Assembly: GCA_037962975.1 (NCBI GenBank)
Contig: CM075674.1
Location: 43,662,501-43,726,500 of the forward strand
DNA from: Clitoria ternatea
Taxonomy: Eukaryota > Streptophyta > Magnoliopsida > Fabales > Fabaceae
Direction of reading: 5' to 3'
DNA length: 64,000 nt
A program made the translations under genes and the position numbers. Below the pieces are notes generated by a model that did no database searches, was not told where the DNA came from, and was given only the letters and a program-made list of their open reading frames with translations. Below are positions 43,439-56,035 of the stretch, one piece after another. Positions within the stretch are counted from its first letter, which is position 1, and every line of letters starts with the position of its first letter.

Positions 43439-44391
43439 GATGCGGTGTGACAGTGCCAGTGCCACCACACCCATTGCTTGCCTTGTAATTCCAAAAGGCA
43501 CAAACCTTATGCGGGCTTCGCAGTATTTGACGATCCCTAAATTGTAAAAAATAATTTTTCAATATAAGCTGAATTAAACTGTTCATAAATTTTAAAATTT
43601 TAATTTATGAAAAATCCAACTTAAATAAATTCTTATTGAGTTGAGCTAAATTGAGATAAGTTCAACTCGATTTGATTTGTTATGTCTTTTAATTTAAGAA
43701 AAGTTTTATTTTAATTTGATAAATTTAAAAATTTTTGTCATCTAGATGTTTAAACAATTTTATCACATAATTTTTTTTCATGCATTAACCATAGAAAATA
43801 ATTAATTAAACCAAGGATTAAGTTAGTGCTTTCAAACAGTTCATAAGAATTCAACAGCAGCCCATTAGAAGACTTTTATTGAACCCTTACTCCAAGCTGA
43901 AACATTTTTAAAATATAGTTTTGCTTGTTTTTCTGTATTTATCTCGCCAACCATACATTGTTAAATAATAACAAAGAAATGGCTTCTTTTTAAAGTTCCC
44001 AAAAGAGAAATAAGAAGAAAGAGTTTCTTTTGACTTGTTAATTTTCACTGCACTTGGTTGAGTAAACATTTATCCATTCAAATATGAAGTTATTTATTTA
44101 TTAAAATGAAAAATATATATATATCCATTCATATTTAATGGTTTAGATATCATGTAGTGGTTAATTTCTCATAGAGAATTCATTCCCCCATCATACATAG
44201 CTTCTTATCTGCACAACAAACAAAAGAAACTCAAAAAACTATATATTCATATCAGCAACCAATATGTGATAGTGTAATACAATTACAGAAGCATTATACA
44301 TGTTAAGTAACAACAATTAGCATCAACCAATTTTGTTTAGCCCAAAAAATATTAAAAGACTAAACAATTACAAAAGTTCTCTTTCCTTATA
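43439..44391. other. Intergenic region, promoter side of the ATXR4-like gene
   Basis: AT-rich. It must contain the promoter and 5' UTR of the ATXR4-like gene (right of 43438) and the 3' UTR of the DUF620 gene (left of 44392). I could not assign a specific TATA box or poly(A) site. Confidence 0.5.
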
Positions 44392-47300
44392 TCATCTATG
44401 CAAGGGTGATGATCTCCTCCTATCTAGATCATCTTCTGAACAACTATCTCTTTGTAGTTCCTGAGGTGGTATGAAACAGTCCCTTGACAACCCTGGCACA
44501 TTGAATGCAACATCATCAATGGTCCATGACTCTTCCAACCTTGTGATGGCTGGTCCTGCTTTAAGGTTGTCCCCAAACCTTGTGATCAAGGCAGTGGAAG
44601 AGCCAGCATGTGCAATCATGACACCATCCACTGCTCTGTAGTCCTCAATTTTGGTTGACATTGTGGTTTCCCAGTATATGGGATGAGACCCTGGTGCTTG
44701 AATCCTAGTGAGGTAAGAGTCCTCTAAGTACACCAAAAGTCCACTTCTTTGGCTAAAGTAACCAAATATAGCATGTTTGATCATCTCAGCTGTGTTGTCA
44801 CTTCTTTCAACAAGGTCCTTTTGATCAGCTGAGAGTTTCAGCACAAAACAATCTATGTCTGAGATTTGTTTCTCCCCCATGTATTGTGCTGCACAGAATA
44901 CAGAAGACACTGCCAAAGGATCTAGTCCCTGCACAATGTATAACCTAGTGTCATTCAAAAGAATAAAAACTAAAAACTTGCGGACTCTAATCCGTTTTAA
45001 GAAAAAAAAAATCTATTTTTATTAGAAAATTATCATATTATTTTCTTAGAAGTTTATATAGGAAACATAAAGAAAAAAAACATGTATTTTTTGTGTGTTA
45101 GCTACGTGTATCCTTTTTTGAAAGCAATCTGCTTAAACTTCTTTAAAATTAAGATTTTTACTTCTCCAAAGTATGTTTTACAAGGACCGAATTCGGAACT
45201 TTTTCTACAATTTTACCATGTGTTGATAACTTCATCCCTCATAATAAGTATGTTTACCAATCTGAAACTCTTTCCACAATCTCACCGTATTGTTGACCGA
45301 GTCATATCTCATTGATTAAAGAGCACCTTATATACCATTTTTCATACTGATTAAGTTTAAGCGGGCAAAACTTATGCAAATTAATGGACCCAATTGGGCT
45401 AAAAAGTCAACAACGACAAATTTATAGACATCAAATCTTCAACTAATTGATTTAGTGTTCTTAGGCCTTTTGATTTCAAAGAATCTTAAATTAATAGGTT
45501 TAGCCAAAATAATTACATGTGATGATTGATGATTAATTTATATATTAGGAGGAAGCTGAGAGATAATGAAAAGGAATCAGAGGAATGTGGTTAGATGGAA
45601 CAGATGAATGAAATTTAGTAGGGCTGCAAAGATCCATTATATTGGCCGGTAGCAATAGTATACGGATATATTTAAGCCTTGCATTAATTGAAAATGAACA
45701 ATAGCAGCAGCATTAACCCGCACTTATGGCCATTCAAACAAATTAAAAACATTTGATTACCAGTCCTCATCAATTTCACATGCATCTTGTCAATAATATT
45801 TTCATTTTCCCCCATAATAGCGTTGTTAAATTCCAAACACCGTCTTTAACACATTAACACATTCCAAAAGGGATCTTTCCTCCTGTTTTATGTCATTAAC
45901 ACATTCAATTGATATATCAATTGATATAGTTTGTTTCTTTTGGAAGCAGCCTTTTCAGTATAATTTTTTTGTGAAGGAACCAATGAATTTGACCAAAAAA
46001 AAAAGGAAAAGACCCAATGAATTAAGTCTTGAATCAACCCAAACTTATATTTTATTGGGTAAAACAAACTTATAATTTACACTTTGTAATTTATGATTTT
46101 TAAAATGGTTTAGAGTTTTTTAAGTAATGTTTTTTTATTAAGTTTTTCAAATAGTTTATTGAAATAAAATATTTAATAAAATTAGCTTAAATATCTTTAA
46201 CATTTAGGAAGGTGACATAATATTCTCATAGGCAGTATTATTATATCTTTGACAATAACATTCCAGGTATATTTGATTCTCAGATAGGATTTTTCAACTG
46301 GGATGGTAAGAAATAAATTTTTAATATTAACTATTAAACGAAATTTAGAAGTTTTCCAATATATCATGTTAATATTAATTATTAAATGATTCAATTTGTT
46401 ATCTGCATATTTCATAACTGATACCAAACTAGCTGTCAATTGGAACTCAACTCTAAAAGAAGGCTTAAAGATATCACCAACGGACACCAAACTGACCCTG
46501 CTTCTCCCACCAACATAACAATGCTAACAACAAAAAGAACACCAAATATGTTGGAAAAATTTAAAACAACACATGATGATCATGATTACTTGCCTGAAGA
46601 GCGCGGCGGAGAGGGCGCACGGCGCCTTTGGCGGCGTGAACACCGAGCCAAGGGGTGTGGCGCCAAGCAATGGCACCATTGCTACCGGCAACAACCTTCT
46701 TACCACCCAAAACCAGCTCAATCTGCCACTTATCAGGAACCATTTGCCACATCACAAAACACCCTTTTTCTGAATTAACACCGCCTCCACCACCACCACC
46801 GTTGGATCCAAGCTCATCCATCACAACCATTGTCACTTTCCCTGTGGTGAACACATTTTTCACTGTCCCTTCCAACTTCCTGCACCCTGTTGTAGCCCTG
46901 AAGTGTTGTATTATATACTGTGCCGAGGATGACACCTATAATAACATATCGTAACAAGTTATACAAAAAGATTATTCAAATTTCTCTCCCTAACCTTTTA
47001 TATTTTAGCTAACACAATCTTTTCACTAATCACATGGTAACATGATAAAATTGGTGGCAATGTGGCTTAAATAAAAATAGATACATAAAGACTAAAGAGA
47101 TTGTTCCGTGTATAATTAAAAGACAGCACTTTTTAGCTAACTTTTTAATCTAGTAACTCTTTTGATCAAGAAGCTGGAAACACTTCACTTCATCATAATT
47201 AATAAAGAAACCAAATTAGCACCATCATTGATCTTGATTAAAAAAAAAACTTAAAATTTTCATGCAACACACTAAACATATCAAGTGAAATCATTGTAGC

Positions 47301-47782
47301 CTAGCTCAGTTGGTTGGTTGAACATTTTGTGTTGTTATAAGAAAAAATGGTAACTTTTTTTTTCTTCCTTTTTATTTTCTTATAAACTATGAATGAGGAG
47401 AGAAATTTTTTAATTTGTGCCAGTGAAGTGTGACATATAGAAGAAGCTTGCAAACAGAGACACACCATTTTTGTCTTGCATGGTGATGGACTTGGAATTT
47501 AGAAAGAAAAATGGGAGAAAGAAGAGAAAGAGAAGGAATAAAAAGGCTTGCCTCATTGAGGGGTAGTTTGGGGTGAACAGAGACAGGGAAAAGTGGGCAA
47601 CCAAGAACACTAAGGAGGATCTTGAGGTTTGACTTCTTGTTGAAGACAAGGGAAAAATGGGTCTTGATCCAGTTCCAGTTTCTCCATGAGTGAAAACCTT
47701 TCTTTGAATTGTTGTTGCTATTGTAGTTTCCTTCATCTTCATCGTTGATGGGTTCTTCTGATAGTGGTGCAAGTCTACCCAT
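44392..47782 (-). CDS. DUF620 family protein (three exons)
   Basis: Plant-specific family of unknown function (PF04788). Exons on the minus strand are 47782-47552 (77 codons), 46935-46594 (114) and 44928-44392 (178 plus stop), giving 369 residues. The start is the ATG of MGRLAPLSEEP, the usual family N-terminus. Conserved segments: NWIKTHFSLVFNKKSNLKIL, LLSVLGCPLFPVSVHPKLP, SSAQYIIQHFRATTGCRKLE, WRHTPWLGVHAAKGAVRPLR, then QGLDPLAVSSVF, AEMIKHAIFGYFSQRSGLL, YLEDSYLTRIQAPGSHPIYW and DDVAFNVPGLSRDCFIPP. Both introns appear to use GC donors (GAG|GCAAGC and CAG|GCAAGT) with AG acceptors. No damage is seen in the frame. Confidence 0.92.
44929..46593 (-). other. Intron 2 of the DUF620 gene, GC-AG type
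   Basis: The donor reads CAG|GCAAGT, the classic GC-donor consensus, and the acceptor TGTGCAG|GGACTA. The junction restores the conserved RRALQGLDPLA. Using the GT four bases downstream would shift the frame. The intron is 1,665 bases and AT-rich, with no recognised gene inside. Confidence 0.8.
46936..47551 (-). other. Intron 1 of the DUF620 gene, GC-AG type
   Basis: The donor reads GAG|GCAAGCC and the acceptor TTATAG|GTGTCA. No GT donor nearby keeps the frame and the conserved NEVSSSAQY junction. It contains a tRNA A-box-like word (TAGCTCAGTTGGT, about 47309) on the plus strand, perhaps an old SINE head. Confidence 0.7.
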
Positions 47783-48262
47783 GTCAGCTTCTGTTTGGTG
47801 AAACTTGAGATACACAGCACACAAAGAGGAAAATGCGTGGAAGGAAACACACTCTTCAAAAGGAACACACGCACTCACTATGTTGCTGTTGGTTTTTTGT
47901 GTTGTGTGGTTTAGGCACACGCAGACTCAGCGCGTGTGGTGCACGGCTAAAAAGTTAACTGCAAGATTGAATGTGATGTGACTCCAAAGGGTCCATTTTA
48001 AAGGAAATTGTTGTTATTATTGGGCAAAAGAGGGTGTAAAGCAGTTTTGATAACCCTTTTTGGACTTTTAGATTGATGATTATTATTATATGGTGTGGTG
48101 ATTCTGATAAGTGATCTGTAGTATCTACCTATTGTTGTGATCTCTAGTAAAGGAATCTTTTAAGCTTCGTGTTTTGGCAGAATTAGAACTTTTATAGTTT
48201 ATACAAACCATGTGGGTTGTTAGCAGGATTTTAGTGCAGTTTTTGCTTGTTGGATTTTGAAC
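47783..48262. other. Upstream region of the DUF620 gene
   Basis: Promoter and 5' UTR are expected here on the minus strand. Open frames overlapping 47783-47920 extend exon 1 in frame only through unlikely upstream codons. No specific element could be assigned. Confidence 0.4.
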
Positions 48263-48625
48263 AGGGAAGACAATAATGAATATTCCCAAACTCTCTAAAT
48301 GATTGAGTCGGGGTACACCCATACTCGTATAAATATTTATATTTATTTTATATTAAATATATTTTATTATTTTATAATAAGATAAAAACTAGTATTGTTT
48401 AATAATAATATTTTTAATATCTAAAATTATAATTATATTATATAACATTTATTTATATCATATTATAAGAAAAAAACTTTTATATTTAGTATAAGTTCTT
48501 TATTATTGTTGTTTTATAAATATTAAAAATAAATAAATACCCGTAAGTACCTGATCCCTTACCCATGGGCACCCATATCCATTTCTATACTCAGGAATAT
48601 GGGTATGGGTATCATTAACATCCCT
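48263..48625. mobile_element. hAT-like MITE
   Basis: A 363-bp AT-rich element with no coding capacity. The left end reads CAGGGAAGACAATAATGA. The right end, read inward, is AGGGATGTTAATGATACCC. Subterminal GGGTAC/GTACCC-type words (GGGGTACACCCATACTCG, ATGGGTATGGGTATC) are inverted relative to each other. The flanks ATTTTGAA (48255-48262) and AATTTGAA (48626-48633) form an 8-bp target duplication with one mismatch, the hAT size. Confidence 0.65.
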
Positions 48626-48633
48626 AATTTGAA

Positions 48634-49276
48634 CAATGCAAAAAAAATAAATTTTGGAATATCTTTTAGTAGCCACTTTAATGGTCACATGTTTTTATGG
48701 CTATTGATACTCATTGGATCTAGTTGGGGATCTCGTTCGTTTATTTTAAAACTAAAGTATACTATAATTTTATAAAGTCCCTCAATTTAAAAAATAATTT
48801 TTATTTCCGTCTCAAATCAACAAATCATTCTTTCCTTTTTTTCGTTCAATCATTGATTCGAGACTGAATGAAGAATGTTTTTTTTTTCAATTGAGATACA
48901 TTATAGAGTCATAATACACTTGAATTTTAAAATGAACAGATAAAATTACGAATTTAACGTTGTGACTATCAATGGTCTCAGTAAAAAAAGGTTCATGAAA
49001 TATGTCATATCTTTTCTTCTTCCATCTTTCACTGTCCGAAAAGAAAGTAATAATTAAAATGAAGTACATTTTGTGTGGAAGTTGTTTTCTCATTGGAAAG
49101 TGTAAAACAAAACTTTATGTTTCTGGAAGGTCCATAAATTTAGAAAATTTTATACAAACTTCACCAATTAAAAGGTTTAAATAAATAAAATTATATATTT
49201 TTGTGATTAATGGGAAAAAGATCAAACAATGTATATAATGTAACATAAGGTCTTGAGTTTGAATTTTACCATAAGT
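48634..49276. other. AT-rich spacer, nothing recognised
   Basis: No gene or defined repeat could be supported. A B-box-like word (GGTCTTGAGTTTGAATTTTA, about 49250) recalls tRNA-derived SINEs, but no A box lies at the right distance. Confidence 0.4.
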
Positions 49277-49550
49277 CACTATAAGAAAACTTGTTTTTAG
49301 CATGAGGAAGTTGTGTAGGACTCCAACTCCCACGCAACATAGTTGGATACAATTTGGCTAGCATGAGACTTACTTTCATACAAAACAATTATGTTCATAA
49401 TATAAGATATGGTGCTAAGCAACAAAATATGTTAAGAAAATGTTGGCATTAACATGAGCTTTACTTACATGTAACAACCATTGTGATTGTTATTGAGACA
49501 ATATCCTACACTATGTTCACTACAACAAAAATGCTAGGTTGTAGGCAAGA
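49277..49550 (+). mobile_element. CACTA-like terminal fragments
   Basis: CACTATAAGAAAA at 49277 and CACTACAACAAAA at 49518 both resemble the CACTACAAGAAAA terminus of CACTA (En/Spm-type) transposons, in the same orientation. The first is followed by a TTTTTAGCATGAGG subterminal word. No inverted partner was found. The LINE begins just right of the second. Decayed or nested ends are likely; this is weak evidence. Confidence 0.35.
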
Positions 49551-49849
49551 TTTTTTTTTTATCAGCAAAAGAAATAAAATTATATTGCTATAGGTACAAG
49601 GGGTACCTCAACCCATATACAAAAAATAAAATAATTACAAATTAGACAAGCATAGGAAAGGTTTCCTATACCACTCCATAAAGCCTCTAGAGAAACCTTT
49701 CATACAAGACTTAAGCCAAATCCAACTTCTGAATTGTACCAATTCTAATATTTTCTACATAGAAGCACACTGATCCCTAAAAATGACATTATTACAGACA
49801 TCTCAAATCATCCACACAATAGCAAACCAAATAACAGCAAGACCCTGTG

Positions 49850-51001
49850 TCATAACAGAGCCACCACCGAGACCCACAACCATTCAAAAATGGTTTTTCC
49901 CTCACCAGGTAAAACAGAGGAAACTCCCAACCAGGAGAAACAACTTTGCCATAATAAATATGACATCCTGCAAAAGAATATCAAATGACAGGAAGATTCC
50001 TCATACTCATTACAGAACACACAAAACAAAGAGGTAGTGCCCAAATTAACTCTACAAGCAGCTAAATTTAACTTGGATTGAATCTTGTCAAACAACAAAC
50101 GCCAGCCAAAACACACCACCTTAAGAGGAACAGTTGTATTCCAAAGCAAACGAACAAAATACGGTTCTCATATCTCAGGAGCATGACAGATAATCTTGTA
50201 TGCTGAAGAAACAGAATAACACCTTAAAGGCTCTCCCATCCATGACCAAGAATCTTGAATGGTACCACGAACGCCAGCAAACCCATTCAATATCTGATAC
50301 AAATGTGACACTAACTCCTGCTCCCAAACAAATAATTGTCTTCGCCAACTAAAATTCCAAATCCAATGATCCCCTTTCCACCGACCCATCTCAACCAAAC
50401 ATGCTTTCTGCTGAGAAGAAATAGAAAATAACCTTGGGAAACATGATTTTAGACTTCTGTCCCCTACCCAAGAATCCGACCAAAACCGAATAAGTGACCC
50501 GTCCCCCACGACCCTTCTAACATTATCTCTAAACCACTCACCCTTATTTAACTCTTTTAAGGCACACCCCAAATCTCTCCACCATCTGGATCCTTTGCAG
50601 AACGCCTCCACATTCCCAGAAATAGCACCAGACCCATATTTTGACACAATAATTCTACCCTACAAACTCTCCTTACCAGCTAACAACCTCCAGACCCATT
50701 TTCTCAATAATGCAATATTAAACTTTCTCAAATCCCTCACCCCCAGCCCACCTGCTCCTTTTACCTGACACACCTGATCCCACTTTACCCAAGAAATCTT
50801 TTGCCTCTCCTCACTACCACCCCATAAAAAAGATCTTTGCAAAGATGTGAGTAAATTAATAACAGTAATCGGAGCTTTAAAAAAAGAGAAATAAAATAGA
50901 GGTAGAGAAGATAGTACCGATTTCAAAAGACAAAGGCGACCACCAAAGGACAGATAATGCTTATTCCAGGATGATAACCTTTTTCGAAACAAAGCAACCA
51001 C
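49850..51001 (-). pseudogene. LINE ORF2 C-terminal region (zf-RVT-like, damaged)
   Basis: Three open pieces in different frames. 51001-50660 has LSSWNKHYLSFGGRLCLLKS, then LWGG and ISWVKWDQVC. 50647-50168 has WWRDL and IRFWSDSWVGD. 50149-49850 has KVVCFGWRLLFDKIQSK and the Cys pattern CVFCNEYEESSCHLIFFC. These follow RT in plant L1 ORF2 proteins in this order. Confidence 0.8.
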
Positions 51002-52448
51002 AAGATCCCAAGTACTAACTCTTCCGGGACCCCCACAGGAATTCCCAAGTAAACAAAAGGCACCCGTGAAATTTTACAATTCAATAAAGCAGCATAACCT
51101 GACACCTCTGCTTTCTCCAACCCCACACCCACCAAGGTACTTTTAAAAAAATTAACCTTTAATCCAGATACCATCTCAAAGCACCTCAAAATACTCTTCA
51201 AAGATAAAACATTGTTTAGAGAACACTCCCCAGAAAATAGGGTATCATTCGTAAATTGCAAATGAGAAACACAAACTTGCTTTTTGCCCACACAAACATC
51301 TTTAAACAAATTCCGATGTACTGCCTCCCGCATTAACCCACTCAACCCCTCTGCAATAATTAGAAATAAAAAAAGAAGCCATTGGATCTCCTTGTCTAAT
51401 ACCCTTCTCATAACAAACTCAGATGTTGGACTCCCATTTACAAGAACCGACACCGACGCCGACATCAAACATCCCCTTATCCAACGTTCCCACCTACTAG
51501 TAAACCCCGTCCTTCTCAACATATAAAACAAAAATTCCCAACACACCGAATCATAAGCCTTCTCAAAATCAACTTTAAAGATCAAGCAAGACACATGTCT
51601 TGACTTCACATCATCAATAAGCTTATTTGCCACCACCACCCCATCCAACATATTCCTTCCACCCATAAATGCAGATTGATTTTCACTAATTAAACTACCA
51701 ACTACACTCTTCAATCTTTTTGCTAAAACTTTAGCAATTATCTTGTAAAGGCACCCCACCAAAGAAATAGGCCTAAAATCACCAAGTCCCGACTGAGTCA
51801 ACCCTTTTGGAATTAGTGCTAAAAAGGAAGCTTTTGTACCTCTTGGTAAAATCCCAGATAAATAAAAGTCATCCATCATTTTACAAACATCCACCTTCAA
51901 TATATTCCAAAAGAATTTAATAAACTTGAAATTAAAACCATCAGGTCCTAGACACTTGGAACCATCGCACTCCCAGACCGCTGACCGAATCTCCTCCTCA
52001 GTAAATGGCTCATTAATCTTTACATTATCCTCTACACCTATCATTGAGAAATCAACGCCATCCAACACCGGCCTTTTCCACCCATCCTCTTGAAATTTCT
52101 TTTCAAAAAAAAGTTTCACCCCATCTTTCACCAAACTAGGTTCCTCCACCCATCCTCCATTAATCCACAATCTATGAATTGCACTACCCCTCCTCCTCTT
52201 ATTAATGGTTGCATGAAAAAATTTAGTATTAGAATCACCTTCTGCAACCAATGCAATCTAGACTTTTGACGCAGAATGGAATCCTCCACACTAGCAACCT
52301 TCCATAACTCAGCCACTAAAGTCTTACACAACAACAACTCCTCCTCACTTAAACCAACTTGCTCCTCAGATAAATCCAAGACTTTTATCCTGTCCTCCAA
52401 CTCCTTCACCTTCATATGAGTCAGCCTAAAGTTTTCCTTATTCCACAC
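50923..52448 (-). pseudogene. LINE ORF2 reverse transcriptase (damaged)
   Basis: From 52448 the linker reads SRLHWLQK, then, after a frame break near 52250, GDSNTKFFHATINKRRRG. RT motifs follow: GPDGFNFKFIKFFW, LIPKG, DFRPISLVGCLYKIIAKVLA, SENQSAFMGGRNMLDG, IFKVDFEKAYDSVCW, and the catalytic box as LQFTNDTLF where FADDT is usual. The altered catalytic box and frame breaks near 51400, 50990 and 50650 make it inactive. Confidence 0.85.
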
Positions 52449-52460
52449 CTTTAATACTTG

Positions 52461-54526
52461 CTTTATGTGGAAAAGATTTTACAGACACTTTTTTTTTGTT
52501 AAAATTGGAAAAGGATTTTATGTGGGAGGAATATCTGAAACAACTTTCTACTCTCTTAAGGCTTTGGCCTCCCCCACACCACACCACACGTTTATTTTTC
52601 CTCTTCTACCACTGAACCTTCTTTTTCTCCAAAACTTCATGGTTGTAACCTCCATTTTCTTTATTCTGAGTTGTTATGAACTTTTTATTAGAGCTAAGGA
52701 AGGAAAACAAATTCTCTCACCCTCACTGTCGACTACCCGTGGCAAACCAAGTAAAGGGGAAGGAAACAAACTCTCTATTTTCTTGTTCCTTGAATTGTTC
52801 TTTGTCATGTTAAATTAATTTACGTTTTGCTTGGTTGAAATTTAATGGTAATTGGATTAAATATGGCTTGCCCTACGTAGAAGATAAAAAGAATAGGAGA
52901 AGAAGATGAAGGGGATTCACAAAAACAAAAACATGATTTTTTACGTGGGATGGTGCCTTCCACACAAAAATTTCATTAAAGTCTTTTGTTTGAATCATGA
53001 CTTCAACACAAGTATGGTTGTTGCATGGATTTATTAGTTGTCGTGTGGATTTTTCCCTTGTAAAAACACCTTAATTTTTATCCCCTACAAAAATCTTATT
53101 AACTGAAACCTCAAAAAAGATATATTAAACAAAAATGTATATGATGCAACATATAGGTCTTTCACTAAGATATATAATGAACTAGTATTTAATTGTGATA
53201 AATTTTCTATTTCATTTTAGGATACTATATATTATTTGTAGTATATTATCATTGAATTAGAGTTAATTTCATTTGTAATACAAAAATAAGTAAATTAGCA
53301 AAGTGAGTTTCTATCTTTTTTTAGTGTAGGCTCACGTTTGTCCAATATTCGAAGTTAGTAACCTTTCATAATTCAGACTATACCATTACTTGAACTAGGC
53401 TCCTTCATAATGTCTAATTGTTTACTTCATTATCATTAGTAAGAAATTGAACTCATGGAAAAATAATTAATCAACATCATACTCATCCATATTGTGTTAT
53501 GACTCATTGGTATTTTTAACATTTTATAGAATAATAACGTATATTATATAAGATATTCATTATATATTTTTCCTTCTAACTTTATATATGAAATTTTAAA
53601 ACTACATATTTATTCCATAAATAGGAGATAATCATGTTTGTAATTTAATCACATTTAAAACTTTTTATCCTTTGGAATTGTTGATAATATTCATATGCAA
53701 CATTAGTTTCGCCCTTATTCTTCTTGTTCATATTTCTTTGGAATTGATTTATTTCGAAGAATATGTTACTTGAGTCTATCACCTTTGATTGTTGACTCAT
53801 CTTGCTGCCTCCAAATCAGAAAATTATCTTCACTAGTTCTGCATGAAATTGGAGTAGAAAATAGATTGAAGAACAAAGTTTTCATAAATGAAAGTCATGA
53901 TCAAATTTTTAGGAAAGAACAAGAGCTCTTTTGGGAGCAGGTGAAGTAAAGAAAATATATAAAATAAATATTTAATATTATGAATTATGCGTGGAGAACA
54001 GAAGCTAACATAACTGCCTGACAACAATAATAACTAACTAAACTAGTATATCTTATCAGCCTCTTTAAAGTTGTAAGTGTAAATTCCACTATTTTTGTGA
54101 GTTTAAATATAATAGAGTACCCAATCTATTGCGGAATAAGTCGACGCTATATCCATAATCTTTTAAATATTAGGAAATTGGTTCTGTAATTTATTAATCA
54201 TTGGATTAAATAATAATTATATCTTGCATGATAACAATTAATAATAAGAGTTAAATTAATTAATAAATATGAATTAAATACCAAAGATTTATAAGAAATG
54301 TTATAGCATCGAAAGATTTGGATAATTTGAATAAAAAAGAATTAAATAAATACGGCAATTAATCTTAAAGAGAAGGATATGACATAACATCTATTGGTCT
54401 AGTAATCATTTATGGAATCCCTAGAAATTGAAGTGTCTAAAGATTGTGTGGTCTCGGGCTCAGAGTTACATATTTAAAGAAACCTTATAAACAATAGAAA
54501 TTATAATATTAATTTTTGTTTTTAGG
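52461..54526. other. AT-rich intergenic region, nothing recognised
   Basis: About 2 kb with long A/T runs. A 117-codon open frame (52465-52818, plus strand) is Phe/Leu-rich low-complexity with no family features, and I did not accept it. No RNA gene or clear repeat was found. Confidence 0.55.
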
Positions 54527-55005
54527 TAGGGATGACAAAATAGGCTAGATTTGGTGGATTGACCCACCAAGCCCGCTAAAATAGGTAGGGTAAACAAAAT
54601 TTTTAGCCTGTCGTCCTGCCATAACCCGACCCACCTAGCCTGCCAAACTAGCGGGCTAAAATCTTAGTGGGCAGACCGGCCTAATGACCCCAACTAAAAA
54701 AATTATAAATATTAATAATTAAATAATTTATATTTTATTTTATTAAAAATATATTTTTATTTTTTAAAATTAAAAAATGACATTTCTTACTATTTGTATA
54801 TTTCTTTTAATAATATTTTCTTTGATTTTCTTTTTTAAAAGAATTTTTTAAATTTTTATCTTAATTTGACACATTTTTTAAAAAATTATAATTTTAACGT
54901 TGACGGGCCAGCCCGCCAACCCACAAGCTTGTCATTAGGCATTTTGACCCCTTTTTTGATGGGATGGACCAGAACCCGATAGACTAATCCGTTTTGTCAT
55001 CTATA
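54527..55005. mobile_element. hAT-like non-autonomous element
   Basis: The left end is TAGGGATGACAAAATAGG. The right end, read inward, is TATAGATGACAAAACGG, giving an imperfect terminal inverted repeat. Inside, complementary GC-rich blocks (ACCCGACCCACCTAGCC on the left, GGGCCAGCCCGCCAACCC on the right) flank an AT-rich core. No clear 8-bp duplication, so the ends may be off by a few bases. No ORF. Confidence 0.5.
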
Positions 55006-56035
55006 CCGTGTGGGAGGACACTCCACCCATGGGGGAAAAAGAAGAGAAGGTTATGAAACTTTTTTAGGAGGCGCGTGGGAATATTGATTAGTTACTTGAG
55101 TATGTATAAATAATAAGTTGGGAAATAGACAGAATAGAAAATATAGAAGGAGCTTTTAAGGGAGGCAATGCAGTGCTGGTTATGAGTCCCCATCCTCTAC
55201 TATTTGTCATAATGCATTTTCTGGTAGTTCGCTACAAATATAGGAATATAATATTTGTTGCTTTCCCTTTAATTAGTAGCAAATTTCTCTTCACCCCAAA
55301 AAAAAGTTTGAGAAATTTCTGACAACTATATCAACCACATCAACTGCAAGTGTGCCACACTCATGTTGGTTACATTATTTATTTTATTTGTTTAATTATT
55401 ATTTGGGTAATTCAATTATCATTTCAGAGTTGGAAGGGTGTAGGTGTGTATCGAGTAGTAACAAAAATTGAAATATAATAAACTTTTGTCCCGTTAGCTT
55501 GTAGTATTATATTATTGTCTAAATTACTATTTTACTTTTAGTTTATTATCTTTTTTAATCGATGGATCCTCTATTTTTTTATAATGTCATAATATTAGAG
55601 ATACTTATCATACATAGTCATGTCATTATTTGTTGATTGTGCAACATCATAAATGTCAGATGTTGTTGATGTGAGTCATTCTGATTCGACAACTCCATGT
55701 GTCACATATTCATTGGTTGATGCGAGTCTCATATCATCATGATTCATGTTAGTCATATGGTCATATCAGAAACACCTAACACATTGAGTAATCATGTTAA
55801 GAGAATTAATAATATGTCAAATTTTTGTTAATGAAGTTAGTAAGAAATAAATTGAACAGACCTACCCGAAACATTTTTAAAATATTAAAGGCGCAACTAA
55901 CTTTAAAAAAAAAAGAAATTTGGCTTAAAATTTACTAGGAGATTGAATTAATGTTTTAACTTTTACTATATGATTTTAGTAATAAAATTAATTTTAATTG
56001 AGCCAATTCATAAATCTGTCTACTTTTAAGATTAA
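55006..56035. other. AT-rich intergenic region, nothing recognised
   Basis: No gene, RNA or clear repeat could be supported. Some ATGATT/AATCAT words cluster at 55600-55800. Confidence 0.5.

Larger units (their letters stand above)
49551..52460 (-). mobile_element. 5'-truncated LINE (L1-type non-LTR retrotransposon)
   Basis: Read on the minus strand, the copy ends in a poly(A) tail (T run at 49551-49560) preceded by TTTCTTTTGCTGAT, typical of plant L1 3' ends. It contains the second half of ORF2: the linker before RT, RT, and the C-terminal zf-RVT region. The endonuclease part and ORF1 are absent, as expected for incomplete target-primed reverse transcription. No convincing target duplication could be found. 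Confidence 0.85.

Noticed and set aside
46440..46954. Plus-strand open frames over the DUF620 gene
   Set aside because: Shadows of exon 2 on the opposite strand, where the conserved family motifs lie.
47297..47340. tRNA A-box-like TAGCTCAGTTGGT in intron 1 of the DUF620 gene
   Set aside because: No B box follows and no cloverleaf forms, so neither a tRNA nor a SINE can be claimed beyond a hint.
52465..52818. 117-codon Phe/Leu-rich plus-strand open frame
   Set aside because: No motif, low complexity, AT-rich intergenic context, and no recognisable family.
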